Counted from the stretch's first letter, positions 35,342 to 44,279 are shown. The stretch is DNA of 64,000 nt from Flavobacterium pectinovorum (GCF_006438875.1 NZ_RCZH01000008.1:62001-126000); one strand, 5' to 3'. The notes: generated by a model from the sequence alone, not told the origin. Translations and numbers: made by a program.

Positions 35342-35925
35342 TCTAAATAAGCTGAAATAGCCAAAATTGTAAAAATTAAATATTGAAGTGACAACATCCC
35401 TAAGCCACGATAAGCATAAAGAGGTACTACAATAATATCACCAATAATCCAAAGTGTCCAGTTTTCGATTTTTTTCTTGGCCATATACCACATTCCTGCA
35501 AAAAATATTCCTGACGAAATCATGTCTACATAATTGTCGTTTTTGATTTCGTAATCAAAATATTTATAAATTCCGAAAACTACAAAAACAGTCACTACAA
35601 ACAGTCCGATTCCGATTAATTTTTCATTAAGATTCGTACGTGTAATTGGCAAATTATCCTCTGTCGTTCCGCCTTTTGCCCAAACATACCAGCCATAAAT
35701 ACTCATAACAGAGAAATACCCATTAATAATCATATCACCTATATAACCCGCTATATACAAAAGATATACTGAAATTACTGTAGCGATTAATCCTGTAGGA
35801 TACACCCAAATATTTTCTTTTTTAGCAAACCAAACACTCAAAATTCCGCAAACAAAAACTAAAAATTCTAAAGCAATATGCCATAACGGTGCATTTTTGT
35901 AACTATCGAGAAAAAAATCAAACAT
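35302..35925 (-). CDS. pnuC: PnuC-family vitamin transporter (nicotinamide riboside or thiamine)
   Basis: 207 residues, about seven membrane segments. WHIALEFLVFVCGILSVWFAKKENIWVYPTGLIATVISVYLLY and GYFSVMSIYGWYVWAKGG are the PnuC signature, as is WIIGDIIVVPLYAYRGL near the end. PnuC proteins facilitate diffusion, with trapping by an intracellular kinase, which fits the overlapping NadR-like kinase gene. Some Bacteroidota members (PnuT) carry thiamine; the TPP-controlled receptor 2.8 kb away keeps that option open. Confidence 0.9.
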   Translation of the reverse strand: MFDFFLDSYKNAPLWHIALEFLVFVCGILSVWFAKKENIWVYPTGLIATVISVYLLYIAGYIGDMIINGYFSVMSIYGWYVWAKGGTTEDNLPITRTNLNEKLIGIGLFVVTVFVVFGIYKYFDYEIKNDNYVDMISSGIFFAGMWYMAKKKIENWTLWIIGDIIVVPLYAYRGLGMLSLQYLIFTILAISAYLEWRKILDSKKQLS

Positions 35926-35961
35926 TTTGGTCTTTTGTTTTGGTTGTTTTTGGTTGCATTC

Positions 35962-36690
35962 TTATAATTCAAAAAAATGATTGTCGTTTTCAAAAGCAGT
36001 TCCTATAACTACTAAATCGGCACCGGCATTGTATGCTTTTTGAATTCCGTGCAAATCTACAATTCCTCCTCCAACAATAACAGGAATATTAATATTTTGA
36101 GCAATTAACTGTATCATTTCCAACGGAACTGCATTCTTTGCTCCGCTTCCAGCCTCTAAATAGATTAATTTATTTCCTAACATTTCTCCTGCCTGTGCAG
36201 TTGCCAAAGCCAAATCTAAATCTTCCCTACTAAGCGGCTTTGTTTTACTAACACGTGCAACGGCAGTTTCATTCCCACTTTCGATTAAAATATAACCGGT
36301 TGAAATCACTTCGAGATTGGTTTTTTTAAGAATTGGTGCCGCCTGAACCTGATATTCTATTAAATAATCAGGATTGCGGCCAGACAATAAGGACAAGAAC
36401 AAAATAGCATCGGCATCAGGTGAAATCTGAGATGGATTTCCAGGGAATATCACAACGGGCAAATTGGTATTTTGTTTTAATTGTGCTATCAGATCTTCCA
36501 ATATTGTTGACTCTACAATACTTCCTCCAACAAAAATATGTGTTGCAGGAGATTGGTTTATCTTCTGTAATAAATGATCTAAATTTTCCCAAACAATTTT
36601 ATCCGGATCCAAAAGTATAGCGAGTAATTTTTGCCCTTCTTTTTTAGCCTTTAAAATTTGTTGATGGATATTGAGTAATTTTTGCTGCAT
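35962..36690 (-). CDS. Geranylgeranylglyceryl phosphate synthase-like protein
   Basis: 242 residues, TIM barrel of the GGGPS/PcrB family: LLAILLDPDKIVWENL, THIFVGGSIVES, PVVIFPGNPSQISPDADAILFLSLLSGRNPDYLIEYQV, YLEAGSGAKNAV, VIVGGGIVDLHGIQKAYNAGADLVVIGTAFE. It joins a prenyl diphosphate to glycerol-1-phosphate. Members occur in many Bacteroidota although their lipids are not archaeal. First gene of the minus-strand unit GGGPS, pnuC, kinase-DUF4301, arfB. Confidence 0.93.
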   Translation of the reverse strand: MQQKLLNIHQQILKAKKEGQKLLAILLDPDKIVWENLDHLLQKINQSPATHIFVGGSIVESTILEDLIAQLKQNTNLPVVIFPGNPSQISPDADAILFLSLLSGRNPDYLIEYQVQAAPILKKTNLEVISTGYILIESGNETAVARVSKTKPLSREDLDLALATAQAGEMLGNKLIYLEAGSGAKNAVPLEMIQLIAQNINIPVIVGGGIVDLHGIQKAYNAGADLVVIGTAFENDNHFFEL

Positions 36691-36783
36691 AATCGCCGTA
36701 AAAGTAAAAGTTTTTTAGTGTAGAAGAACTATTTTGAATAATTATATTTGTGTTATATCTTTTGATAACCAAGAAACAAAATT

Positions 36784-37380
36784 ATGATTGCAATTGATTT
36801 ACTGGAAAAATATGGTGCTCTGAAGAAGTTTTTTGCTAAAAACGAAACTGTTTTTGAAGAAGGAAATATTCCAACGCATTATTACCAAATTGTTTACGGT
36901 GAGATCAAAATGAGCAATTATAATGACGATGCCCGCGAATTTATTCAGGGAATCTTTTATAAGGAACAGTCTTTTGGAGAACCTCCTTTATTCTTAAATC
37001 AAAAATATCCTGCTAATGCCATCGCTGTAGAAGATTCAGAAGTGTTACTGCTGCCTAAAGACAGCTTTATGAAATTACTCGAAGAAAACTCTGCCATTAG
37101 TATTAAGATCATCGAAAATTTAGCACAACGTTTGTATTATAAATCGGTTATGGCAGCCGAAATGTCTACACAAGAACCCGAACATCGTGTTTTGAAATTA
37201 ATCGATCACGGAATTGCTTATTTTAATTTTAAGAAAGACGAAAACGGTTACCTCATCAGCTTTACAAGACAGCAAATTGGAGATTTAACCGGTTTACGGG
37301 TTGAAACTGTGATTAGAACTATAAAAGCTCTGGAGAAAAAAGGTGTTTTGAAGATTATAAACAGGAAAGTATACCGATAA
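36784..37380 (+). CDS. Crp/Fnr-family transcriptional regulator without cysteines
   Basis: 198 residues. N-terminal cyclic-nucleotide-binding-like domain (NETVFEEGNIPTHYYQIVYGEIKM ... GIFYKEQSFGEPPLFLNQKYPANAIA) and a C-terminal winged helix (SFTRQQIGDLTGLRVETVIRTIKALEKKGVLKI). The recognition helix ETVIR keeps the Glu and Arg of FNR (ETISR). There is no Cys at all, so it cannot hold an FNR-type iron-sulfur cluster. It lies just upstream of a globin gene preceded by an FNR-like palindrome, its probable target. Confidence 0.9.
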   Translation: MIAIDLLEKYGALKKFFAKNETVFEEGNIPTHYYQIVYGEIKMSNYNDDAREFIQGIFYKEQSFGEPPLFLNQKYPANAIAVEDSEVLLLPKDSFMKLLEENSAISIKIIENLAQRLYYKSVMAAEMSTQEPEHRVLKLIDHGIAYFNFKKDENGYLISFTRQQIGDLTGLRVETVIRTIKALEKKGVLKIINRKVYR

Positions 37381-37391
37381 AATAGTTCTTG

Positions 37392-37413
37392 TTTTATGAT
37401 TTTAATCATAAAA
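37392..37413. promoter_or_regulatory. FNR-like operator upstream of the globin operon
   Basis: TTTTATGATT and AATCATAAAA are perfect 10-bp arms around TT. The core ATGATTTTAATCAT resembles the FNR box TTGAT-N4-ATCAA. Its centre lies about 42 bp before the start expected from the -7 element at 37433. Confidence 0.65.
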
Positions 37414-37432
37414 TGGAGCCGTATTGTGCATG

Positions 37433-37440
37433 TACCTTTG
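37433..37440 (+). promoter_or_regulatory. -7 promoter element of the globin operon
   Basis: TACCTTTG matches TAnnTTTG; the operator replaces a recognisable -33 element. Confidence 0.5.
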
Positions 37441-37461
37441 TAGTATAAAAATCTCAATATC

Positions 37462-37749
37462 ATGACACTATATCAAACAACATTCGAAAATTTCAATAAA
37501 AACTATATGGGTTCTGCAGCAATGGCTGTAATTGGTCAAAGCTGTTTAGGTGGCGCCGCTGCAATGTATATTCTTTCAAATGGAACTTCTATTGGACAAA
37601 TGATACAACTGACAATTATTGTTTTAGCTTGTGTATTTGCCAACACTTCAATTTTGGCACAAATGAAACATAAAGTAGTTTTTAATCTTATTATTTTAAG
37701 TGCTTTATTAAGCGTTTTACTTATATTTCTGAATAGTTTTGTACTATGA
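37462..37749 (+). CDS. Small integral membrane protein upstream of globin
   Basis: 95 residues with three hydrophobic segments (about 15-38, 43-64, 70-93): GSAAMAVIGQSCLGGAAAMYIL, MIQLTIIVLACVFANTSILAQ and VVFNLIILSALLSVLLIFL. I know no function. It overlaps the globin start by 4 bp (ATGA), so the two are co-translated, and both lie behind the FNR-like box, pointing to a role under low oxygen or nitrosative stress. Confidence 0.78.
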   Translation: MTLYQTTFENFNKNYMGSAAMAVIGQSCLGGAAAMYILSNGTSIGQMIQLTIIVLACVFANTSILAQMKHKVVFNLIILSALLSVLLIFLNSFVL

Positions 37750-38150
37750 AAAAGCAAATAAAAAATAGAACTGATGTCGAATTTCTAGTACATCAGTTCT
37801 ATGCTAAAATAAGAGCCGATGAAGAAATTGGTTTTTATTTTAATACAATGATCAAAGACTGGGATGCTCATCTGGAAAAGCTAACCGACTTTTGGGAAAC
37901 TAATCTATTTGCCGTCAAAAAATACAAAGGCAATCCGCATGCGGTACACAATGAAGTTGATGCGCATTTTGAAAGCAAAATTACTTCGAACGAATTTGGA
38001 ATTTGGCTTAACTATTGGGCTCAGACTTTGGACGAACATTTTGAAGATGAAAATGTAGAAACGCTGAAACGTCGAGCCCGAAAAATGGGAACTTTTTTAT
38101 TTGTGAGTATGTTTGAACATCGACAAAAGATGGCGGAAGCTTCTTTATAA
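37746..38150 (+). CDS. Truncated hemoglobin, group III type
   Basis: 134 residues. RTDVEFLVHQFYAKIRADEEIGFYFN, then WDAHLEKLTDFWETNLF and NPHAVHNEVDAHFESK place the proximal His in the HNEVD/HFE region typical of group III globins; WAQTLDEHFEDENVETLKRRARKMG follows. It probably binds O2 or NO. Operon partner of the small membrane protein. Confidence 0.86.
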   Translation: MKKQIKNRTDVEFLVHQFYAKIRADEEIGFYFNTMIKDWDAHLEKLTDFWETNLFAVKKYKGNPHAVHNEVDAHFESKITSNEFGIWLNYWAQTLDEHFEDENVETLKRRARKMGTFLFVSMFEHRQKMAEASL

Positions 38151-38171
38151 AATTTAATCTAAATTCATTTA

Positions 38172-38276
38172 TGTCCATTTCGACCTAAGGGAGAAATCAC
38201 ACAAGCAGTTCGACAAAGATTGGCGATTTTAGGAATGGAGTTTCTAGTGTGATTTCTCCCTTCGGTCGAAATGACA
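38172..38276. repeat. Long palindromic repeat, family GTCATTTCGACC (copy 2)
   Basis: The arms (TTTCGACCTAAGGGAGAAAT and their mirror TTTCTCCCTTCGGTCGAAAT) are nearly the same as at 25931-26034, the centre is different. It lies between the globin and phosphopantetheinyl transferase genes. Confidence 0.8.
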
Positions 38277-38342
38277 AGATTGTGTTTTACCTAACTCGAC
38301 GAGTTTGGAATTTGGAATTTATTTATTGGAATTTTAAAAACT

Positions 38343-39005
38343 TTATTTCTCAAAAGCATAAACTAAAGTAAAATTCTGCCCTGAAATATCAGATTTCATC
38401 TCCTTATAATGCACATTAAATTCTATTACCAAGTCATTAAAATGAAGACTGGCTTCGGTTTGATTTTGGTCTAGTGAAAAAGCATCGATACGAATATGAT
38501 CTTTAAAACTGATTCCTTTTTCATTTCTAATTTTAAAGATCGCTTCTTTTGCGCCCCATATTATGGTAAGTTCCCTGATATAGTCGGCAATATTATCTGT
38601 TCCGGAGTTTAGGGATAAATAACTGTTTTCAGTATCTACGAATTTGTCGGCGATTCTTAGGATTTTTTCGCGTTGCAATTCCATGTCGATTCCAACTGTT
38701 TCATCGCTGATTATTATAGCAGCAAAATCGTGCGAATGTGTGATAGAAATATAATTATGACAATCAAAATAGGGTTTCCCAAACTCGTCATAATGCAATT
38801 CATGATCTGTAAAACCCATTTCCTGTATTAACATACGAACGCTCAAAAAAGCACGCTGATGCATTTGTGACTTCATACCATTTAGGCGAAGTTGTGTCTT
38901 TTCTTTTAAAACTACTTTACTCAATAACTCCTCTAAAGATTCGGTTATTTGCCAAATTAAGATTTTGGTAGTTTCGTTAAATTGTATGGTTTGAAATAAA
39001 GGCAT
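38343..39005 (-). CDS. 4'-phosphopantetheinyl transferase
   Basis: 220 residues, Sfp-type. It attaches phosphopantetheine to carrier proteins. HYDEFGKPYF, ISITHSHDFAAIII, VGIDMELQREKILRIADKFV and the catalytic IWGAKEAIFKIRNEKGISFKDHI are conserved. It may serve fatty acid or polyketide carriers; no such gene is close. Confidence 0.92.
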   Translation of the reverse strand: MPLFQTIQFNETTKILIWQITESLEELLSKVVLKEKTQLRLNGMKSQMHQRAFLSVRMLIQEMGFTDHELHYDEFGKPYFDCHNYISITHSHDFAAIIISDETVGIDMELQREKILRIADKFVDTENSYLSLNSGTDNIADYIRELTIIWGAKEAIFKIRNEKGISFKDHIRIDAFSLDQNQTEASLHFNDLVIEFNVHYKEMKSDISGQNFTLVYAFEK

Positions 39006-39049
39006 TCTTTTTTAATTATGAATTATAAATTATGGTTTGCGTATTTTAG

Positions 39050-39172
39050 ACCATATAAGTTATGTAAGTAAATATAACTTAGTTTGTAAATGTTATTAGT
39101 AAATTTAAGCAATTAGCCATTAAGTTTATTATTAAAAATCTTTTTTAAATGAACTTATATCACTTATATGGT
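39050..39172. repeat. Inverted-repeat element, family ACCATATAAGTT (copy 2)
   Basis: Ends ACCATATAAGTTATGTAAG and GAACTTATATCACTTATATG plus GT, mirrored. The inner sequence differs from copy 1 at 2888-3022. Part of the 460-bp gene-free stretch before ahcY. Confidence 0.68.
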
Positions 39173-39194
39173 TAAATATCAAAGTCTGGTCTTT

Positions 39195-39312
39195 CTAGCC
39201 CTGATGGTCCCGAACTATCGGGAGGCATCCTTTTGTGGTGGGGTTCACCATAAAAGATATAGTGGACAGCAGGACACGAGCGACAGCGAACTGACGAAGT
39301 AAATAGCTCCTA
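39195..39312 (+). ncRNA. Structured intergenic element, possible Bacteroidota RNA motif
   Basis: CTAGCCCTGAT, a TCCCGAACTATCGGGA hairpin, GGCATCCTTTTGTGGTGGGG, TTCACCATAAAAGATATAGTGG, ACAGCAGGA and AAATAGCTCC follow each other. CTTTTGTGGTG pairs with CACCATAAAAG. Spacer elements with these blocks recur in Flavobacteriia; I associate them with the flavo-1 motif but cannot verify this. A related element in opposite orientation lies at 17101-17236. Confidence 0.45.
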
Positions 39313-39426
39313 ATTTTTATTATACTCTTATTACAAGTTAAATTATTTAGCTAAAGTTCAAAAGATTAAGAAATTAAACATTTCACAAATCTTATAGAAA
39401 GTAGTCAGAATTAAAAACCTATTCCG

Positions 39427-39434
39427 TAAATTTG
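39427..39434 (+). promoter_or_regulatory. -7 promoter element of ahcY
   Basis: TAAATTTG matches TAnnTTTG, 33 bp before the start codon; the -33 element is weak. Confidence 0.5.
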
Positions 39435-39466
39435 CAAAAATTTTACAATATACAAATATACTATAA

Positions 39467-40783
39467 ATGAGTACTACAACTACGCCTTTTGTGGCTTTCA
39501 AAGTAAAAGACATCTCTCTAGCGGCTTGGGGAAGAAAAGAAATTGAATTGGCTGAAGCTGAAATGCCAGGTTTAATGGCGCTTCGTGCTGAATATAAAGA
39601 CGAACAACCTCTTGCAGGTGCTCGTATCGCTGGATGTTTACACATGACTATTCAGACTGCAGTTTTGATCGAAACTTTAATCGCTCTTGGTGCTGAAGTT
39701 ACTTGGTCTTCTTGTAACATTTTCTCAACTCAGGATCAGGCTGCTGCTGCTATTGCTGCTGCAGGAATCCAAGTTTACGCTTGGAAAGGTCTTGATGAGC
39801 AATCATTTGACTGGTGTATTGAGCAAACTTTATTCTTTGGTGAAGACAGAAAACCATTGAACATGATTCTTGATGATGGTGGAGATTTAACTAACATGGT
39901 TATTGACCGTTTCCCAGAATTGGTTCCTGGAATCAAAGGATTGTCTGAAGAAACTACAACTGGAGTTCACAGACTTTACGAAAGAGTAAAAGCCGGAACT
40001 TTACCAATGCCTGCAATCAACATTAATGACTCTGTTACTAAATCTAAATTTGATAACAAATACGGTTGTAAAGAATCTGCTGTAGATGCTGTACGTCGTG
40101 CAACTGACTTAATGTTAGCTGGTAAAAGAGTTATCGTTTGTGGATACGGTGATGTTGGAAAAGGAACTGCTGCTTCTTTCAGAGGTGCAGGATCTATTGT
40201 AACAGTTACTGAAATTGACCCAATTTGTGCTTTACAAGCTGCAATGGACGGTTATGAAGTTAAAAAATTAAATACTGTTGTTGCTAATGCTGATATCATC
40301 ATTACAACTACTGGAAATAAAGATATCGTTCTTGGATCTCATTTCGAACAAATGAAAGACAAAACTGTTGTTTGTAACATTGGACACTTTGATAACGAAA
40401 TTGATATGGCTTGGTTGAACAAAAACCACGGTGCATCTAAAATCGAAATCAAACCTCAAGTTGACAAATATACTATCGCTGGAAAAGACATCATCATTCT
40501 TGCTGAAGGTCGTTTGGTAAACCTTGGTTGTGCTACAGGTCACCCAAGTTTTGTAATGAGTAACTCATTTACAAACCAAACTCTTGCTCAAATCGAATTA
40601 TGGAAAAACAGTGCTGCTTACAACAATGACGTTTATATGTTACCTAAACATTTAGATGAAAAAGTTGCTGCTTTGCACCTTGCTAAATTAGGAGTTGAAT
40701 TGGAAACTTTACGTGACGATCAGGCTGCTTATATTGGTGTTCCAGTTGAAGGTCCATTCAAACCAGAGTACTACAGATACTAA
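39467..40783 (+). CDS. ahcY: Adenosylhomocysteinase
   Basis: 438 residues. It hydrolyses S-adenosylhomocysteine to adenosine and homocysteine in the methyl cycle. The N-terminus [46 protein letters not shown], the NAD-binding [17 protein letters not shown] and the C-terminal FKPEYYRY are all present. Full length; Bacteroidota-type with the C-terminal Tyr. Highly expressed codon usage. Ends at a strong terminator. Confidence 0.98.
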   Translation: MSTTTTPFVAFKVKDISLAAWGRKEIELAEAEMPGLMALRAEYKDEQPLAGARIAGCLHMTIQTAVLIETLIALGAEVTWSSCNIFSTQDQAAAAIAAAGIQVYAWKGLDEQSFDWCIEQTLFFGEDRKPLNMILDDGGDLTNMVIDRFPELVPGIKGLSEETTTGVHRLYERVKAGTLPMPAININDSVTKSKFDNKYGCKESAVDAVRRATDLMLAGKRVIVCGYGDVGKGTAASFRGAGSIVTVTEIDPICALQAAMDGYEVKKLNTVVANADIIITTTGNKDIVLGSHFEQMKDKTVVCNIGHFDNEIDMAWLNKNHGASKIEIKPQVDKYTIAGKDIIILAEGRLVNLGCATGHPSFVMSNSFTNQTLAQIELWKNSAAYNNDVYMLPKHLDEKVAALHLAKLGVELETLRDDQAAYIGVPVEGPFKPEYYRY

Positions 40784-40833
40784 ATAAATTTTAGATTTAA
40801 GATTGTAGATCTTAGATTTTTAATACATATTTC

Positions 40834-40871
40834 AAACCCGATAGATTTTAAAAATCTGTCGGGTTTTGTTT
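40834..40871 (+). terminator. Terminator of ahcY
   Basis: AAACCCGATAGATTTT pairs with AAAATCTGTCGGGTTT, followed by TTGTTTTT. Confidence 0.88.
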
Positions 40872-40912
40872 TTCAATCTAAAATCAAGTGTAAAATCTAA
40901 AATTACAGGGGC

Positions 40913-41063
40913 GTGCCATTAAGTTAAGGGAATATTGCCGAATAAATCTCGCGCAAAGTCGCAGAGTCGCAAAGAAAATGTATGTAAACTTGGCGGCTTT
41001 GCGACTTTGCGCGATTTTTTTTCAGTCTTAATTATCTAAAAAAAGCTTAACTTAATGACATTG
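40913..41063. mobile_element. MITE-like nested palindromic element, copy B, inverted relative to copy A
   Basis: Almost the exact reverse complement of 12775-12928, with one terminal repeat mutated (GTGCCATTAAGTTAAG) and one base missing near the other end. The internal stem CGCGCAAAGTCGCA / TGCGACTTTGCGCG is kept. No clear target duplication. It takes up most of the 457-bp spacer between ahcY and the coiled-coil gene, where no ORF is seen. Confidence 0.78.
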
Positions 41064-41240
41064 ACTCCTATCCCTCACGCAAACGTTTCAATATATCTGT
41101 TGGGTTTACTACGTAAAGAACATTTCATCTTCCTCTTACATATCACTTTTACATCTCATCTCAAAACCCTTAAAATTAATCAGATATTTTAGCATCCATT
41201 TTTAAATATTAAGTATATTTTTGAAAACCAAAACCAAAAT

Positions 41241-41708
41241 ATGAGAAACCTATTTATTGTATTGATAATAACAATTATACCTCTTTTTGCAAATGCACAA
41301 GGCTTTAATCAGTCACAATTACGAAATGGAACTTTAATGGGAGTAGATGAAAGGGCTCCACAATTAGTTCAACTACCAACAATGAAACCTATTGTTACTC
41401 TAAATCATGTAGAAAAGGCAAAAGCAAAACTAGCAAGAGAAGAACAAAAACTAATAAAAATGGCAAGAAAAGCCTGGGACAAAGAAGATGATCTGAAAAA
41501 AGAACAAGAACAATTAAAAACTCTTGAAAATGCCTCACAAAATAGCAATGATCCCAATCATCAAAAAAAGATTGAAACATTAAAAAAGCAAATCGCTAAA
41601 TCTCAGGAAAAAGTCAATGAAGCAAAAAAAGAGATAGAATTAGAATCAAAAAAAGTTGAAGATCTCGAAAATGCCATAGACGACGCTAAATATACGAGAC
41701 ACGACTAA
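41241..41708 (+). CDS. Secreted coiled-coil protein of unknown function
   Basis: 155 residues. A signal peptide (RNLFIVLIITIIPLFANAQ) is followed by a short Gln-rich segment and then, from about residue 55, a continuous charged coiled coil (KAKAKLAREEQKLIKMARKAWDKEDDLKKEQEQLKTLE ...). Periplasmic or outer-membrane associated. I recognise no family. It precedes the patatin gene by 168 bp with a terminator in between, so it is its own unit. Confidence 0.78.
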   Translation: MRNLFIVLIITIIPLFANAQGFNQSQLRNGTLMGVDERAPQLVQLPTMKPIVTLNHVEKAKAKLAREEQKLIKMARKAWDKEDDLKKEQEQLKTLENASQNSNDPNHQKKIETLKKQIAKSQEKVNEAKKEIELESKKVEDLENAIDDAKYTRHD

Positions 41709-41725
41709 AACTAAATATTATTACA

Positions 41726-41762
41726 AACAAAACCTTGTAGAAATGCGAGGTTTTGTTTTTTT
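41726..41762 (+). terminator. Terminator of the coiled-coil gene
   Basis: ACAAAACCTTG and CGAGGTTTTGT form the stem, then TTTTTTT. Confidence 0.75.
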
Positions 41763-41875
41763 GTACCTCAACAAAAAAAAACATTTCTCTCAAAAAATTG
41801 CACGTTTATAAATATCTACTTACTTTTAATAATTAAAATAAGGATCTATTTCTCATATACTTAAATAGTACAAGC

Positions 41876-44194
41876 TTGAAAAAAACAACTTATTTCTTCG
41901 TTTTCTTATTTTTATTAATTCTCCCACAAATTATTTTTTCTCAGGAAAAGAAACCCAAAGTCGTTTTAGTCTTAAGCGGCGGCGGAGCAAAAGGAATTGC
42001 ACATATCCCACTTTTGCAAAAACTAGATTCATTGCACATCGTTCCTGATCTTATTGTTGGAAATAGTATGGGAAGTATCATAGGAGGTTTGTATGCCATG
42101 GGATATTCTGGAGATAGTATCGAAAAATTAACCAAAAATATTATTTGGGATAAATTACTTGGCGGAGGTCAGTCGTTAAAATCTGTTAGTGTAGAGGAAA
42201 AAAGAGAATTTCAGAGATATTTAGTTGGAATAGGAGTTAAGGATAAAAAACTAAACAGTGTTGGCTCCCTTTTAAATGATCAAAATTTAAGAGAACTCCT
42301 TGCTGAATTAACTTATCCTGTTTACAATATTAGAGATTTCGATAGCCTGCCAATACCGTTTAGAGCCATGGCCACCGATTTGTCCGAAGGGAAAGAGGTT
42401 ATTCTAAGCAAAGGCAGTCTTGCTTATGCCATGAGGGCCAGCATGTCGCTGCCTGCTATTTTCAAGCCCATGGCCTATGAAAAAACAGTATTAGTTGATG
42501 GTGGTGTAATGAATAATTTCCCCACAGATGTTGCCAAACAAATGGGCGCCGACATAATTATTGGTAGTGATGTAGGCGGCGGATTGGAACCCATAGACAA
42601 ATTGAACAATCTTGTGACTATTTTGACACAAACCAGTATGTTCCCCAGTAATATTAAAAATCCTGAAAACCGAAAACTCTGCACGATCTTGGTTGATCAT
42701 CTACCAAACTTGCGTTTTTCTACTGCTGATTTTGCAGATAGCGACGAAATCTACAAAGATGGTAAAATTGCAACAGAAGAAAACCTTCCAGCCTTAATCG
42801 CATTATCCGAAAAATTAAAAGGATATAAACAGCGAACTCACGAATTGCCAAAAATACCCACAGAATTTATTCTTGACACTATTGTTTACAAAAGAATCAG
42901 TCCGGAAAATCTTCCGCTGGTATTAGGTAGAATAAATCTTAAAACAAATGTAAAATATAGCACCAAAGATATAATAGCGGGTATTAACAGAGCCATGGGT
43001 ACCAATCTTTTTGATGAGATCACGCAAAGCTATTTCATCAAAAATGGCGACAAACTAGGACTTGCGATAACTGGATATGAACGCGCCAAAAACCAACTCA
43101 ATACATCATTACATTACGACACTTACAGAGGCGTTGGAATCATTTTTAATTATACCGCCAGAAATGTTCTTGCTGAAGCATCACGACTTCTTGTAACAAT
43201 AGATATTGCAGAGCAGCCAAAAGCAAGGATCAATTTTCAGAAAAATTTCGGAAAAAACAGAGACTGGTGGTGGGGATCTGAACTTTACGGAGCCTTTTTA
43301 AGGCAAGAAATTTACATTAATGGTAAAGCCTCAGATAACATACTTTATAATTCTTTTGAATTCAATAATGAGATTAATAGAAACTTAAATTCACTAAAAA
43401 GCTATTTTGGCTATGGTTTAAATTATCACTACACCAATTTACAACCAAAATACGACAGAGAATACAATCCTAACTCAATCAACATCAACGATTACTCTCT
43501 AAACAGTATAGAAGTAAACATGCATTATTCGTATAATGATATGGATAAAGTTTTCTTTGCTGAAAACGGAACAATTATAAAAGCAAATGTAACCCGATCA
43601 TTATTATCTGATGTCTATACCTCTTTTAACGACCCCGCTCTAACAAGTGTATCTGGCGCAACTAATGGGTATACAAAATTTGGTTTCAGTTTTGAAAAGA
43701 GAGCACTCTTAAAAAAGAAAATTACCGGAATCGTGGGATTTGATTCTTATTTTATTTTTCAGGATAAAGTTAAAGACAATCAAATCTCATTTTCAGAATT
43801 TGGTTATGCTTCAAGGTATTTCTTAGGAGGAATTATACCAAGTTCCGGCAGTAATCGTTTTCCCTTTCCCGGTCTACATGAAGACGAACTCAATGTCACA
43901 CAATATCTGGGTTTAAAACTTGCCTCTCAAATAAATATTATTGGAAAATTTTACCTAACTCCTCACTTTAATATTGCGACTGTTGGTTTTGAAACTTTTG
44001 ATGAATATATTAAGCATGCATTTAATCCAAAAGGAAACTGGGATTATAATACTGAAACTAGTCTTGTAATATCTGGAGGGGCCGCCATCTCTTACCAATC
44101 CATTTTAGGTCCGATCCATTTTGATACTTCCTGGATAAATAATATCGACAAAGTGAGATTATTTTTTAGCGTCGGATTCTCATTCAATCCCTAA
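41876..44194 (+). CDS. Patatin-like phospholipase with C-terminal outer-membrane barrel
   Basis: 772 residues starting at TTG: no in-frame ATG precedes the signal peptide (KKTTYFFVFLFLLILPQIIFS). The patatin domain has the oxyanion SGGGAKG (34-40), nucleophile Ser64 in GNSMG and the catalytic Asp208 in DGGVMNNF. A POTRA-like linker (KRISPENLPLVLGRINL) follows, then a BamA/TamA-like beta-barrel ending in FSVGFSFNP. This layout matches the type Vd-like patatin-barrel proteins (PlpD relatives); in Bacteroidota they are mostly annotated RssA-like lipases. Confidence 0.93.
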   Translation: MKKTTYFFVFLFLLILPQIIFSQEKKPKVVLVLSGGGAKGIAHIPLLQKLDSLHIVPDLIVGNSMGSIIGGLYAMGYSGDSIEKLTKNIIWDKLLGGGQSLKSVSVEEKREFQRYLVGIGVKDKKLNSVGSLLNDQNLRELLAELTYPVYNIRDFDSLPIPFRAMATDLSEGKEVILSKGSLAYAMRASMSLPAIFKPMAYEKTVLVDGGVMNNFPTDVAKQMGADIIIGSDVGGGLEPIDKLNNLVTILTQTSMFPSNIKNPENRKLCTILVDHLPNLRFSTADFADSDEIYKDGKIATEENLPALIALSEKLKGYKQRTHELPKIPTEFILDTIVYKRISPENLPLVLGRINLKTNVKYSTKDIIAGINRAMGTNLFDEITQSYFIKNGDKLGLAITGYERAKNQLNTSLHYDTYRGVGIIFNYTARNVLAEASRLLVTIDIAEQPKARINFQKNFGKNRDWWWGSELYGAFLRQEIYINGKASDNILYNSFEFNNEINRNLNSLKSYFGYGLNYHYTNLQPKYDREYNPNSININDYSLNSIEVNMHYSYNDMDKVFFAENGTIIKANVTRSLLSDVYTSFNDPALTSVSGATNGYTKFGFSFEKRALLKKKITGIVGFDSYFIFQDKVKDNQISFSEFGYASRYFLGGIIPSSGSNRFPFPGLHEDELNVTQYLGLKLASQINIIGKFYLTPHFNIATVGFETFDEYIKHAFNPKGNWDYNTETSLVISGGAAISYQSILGPIHFDTSWINNIDKVRLFFSVGFSFNP

Positions 44195-44279
44195 AAAAAT
44201 AACTTAATACTTTCATCATGTTTAAAAACCATCATGATTTTCTTCTATTAGAAAGCCTAACTTTGTAAAAACTGAAAAC

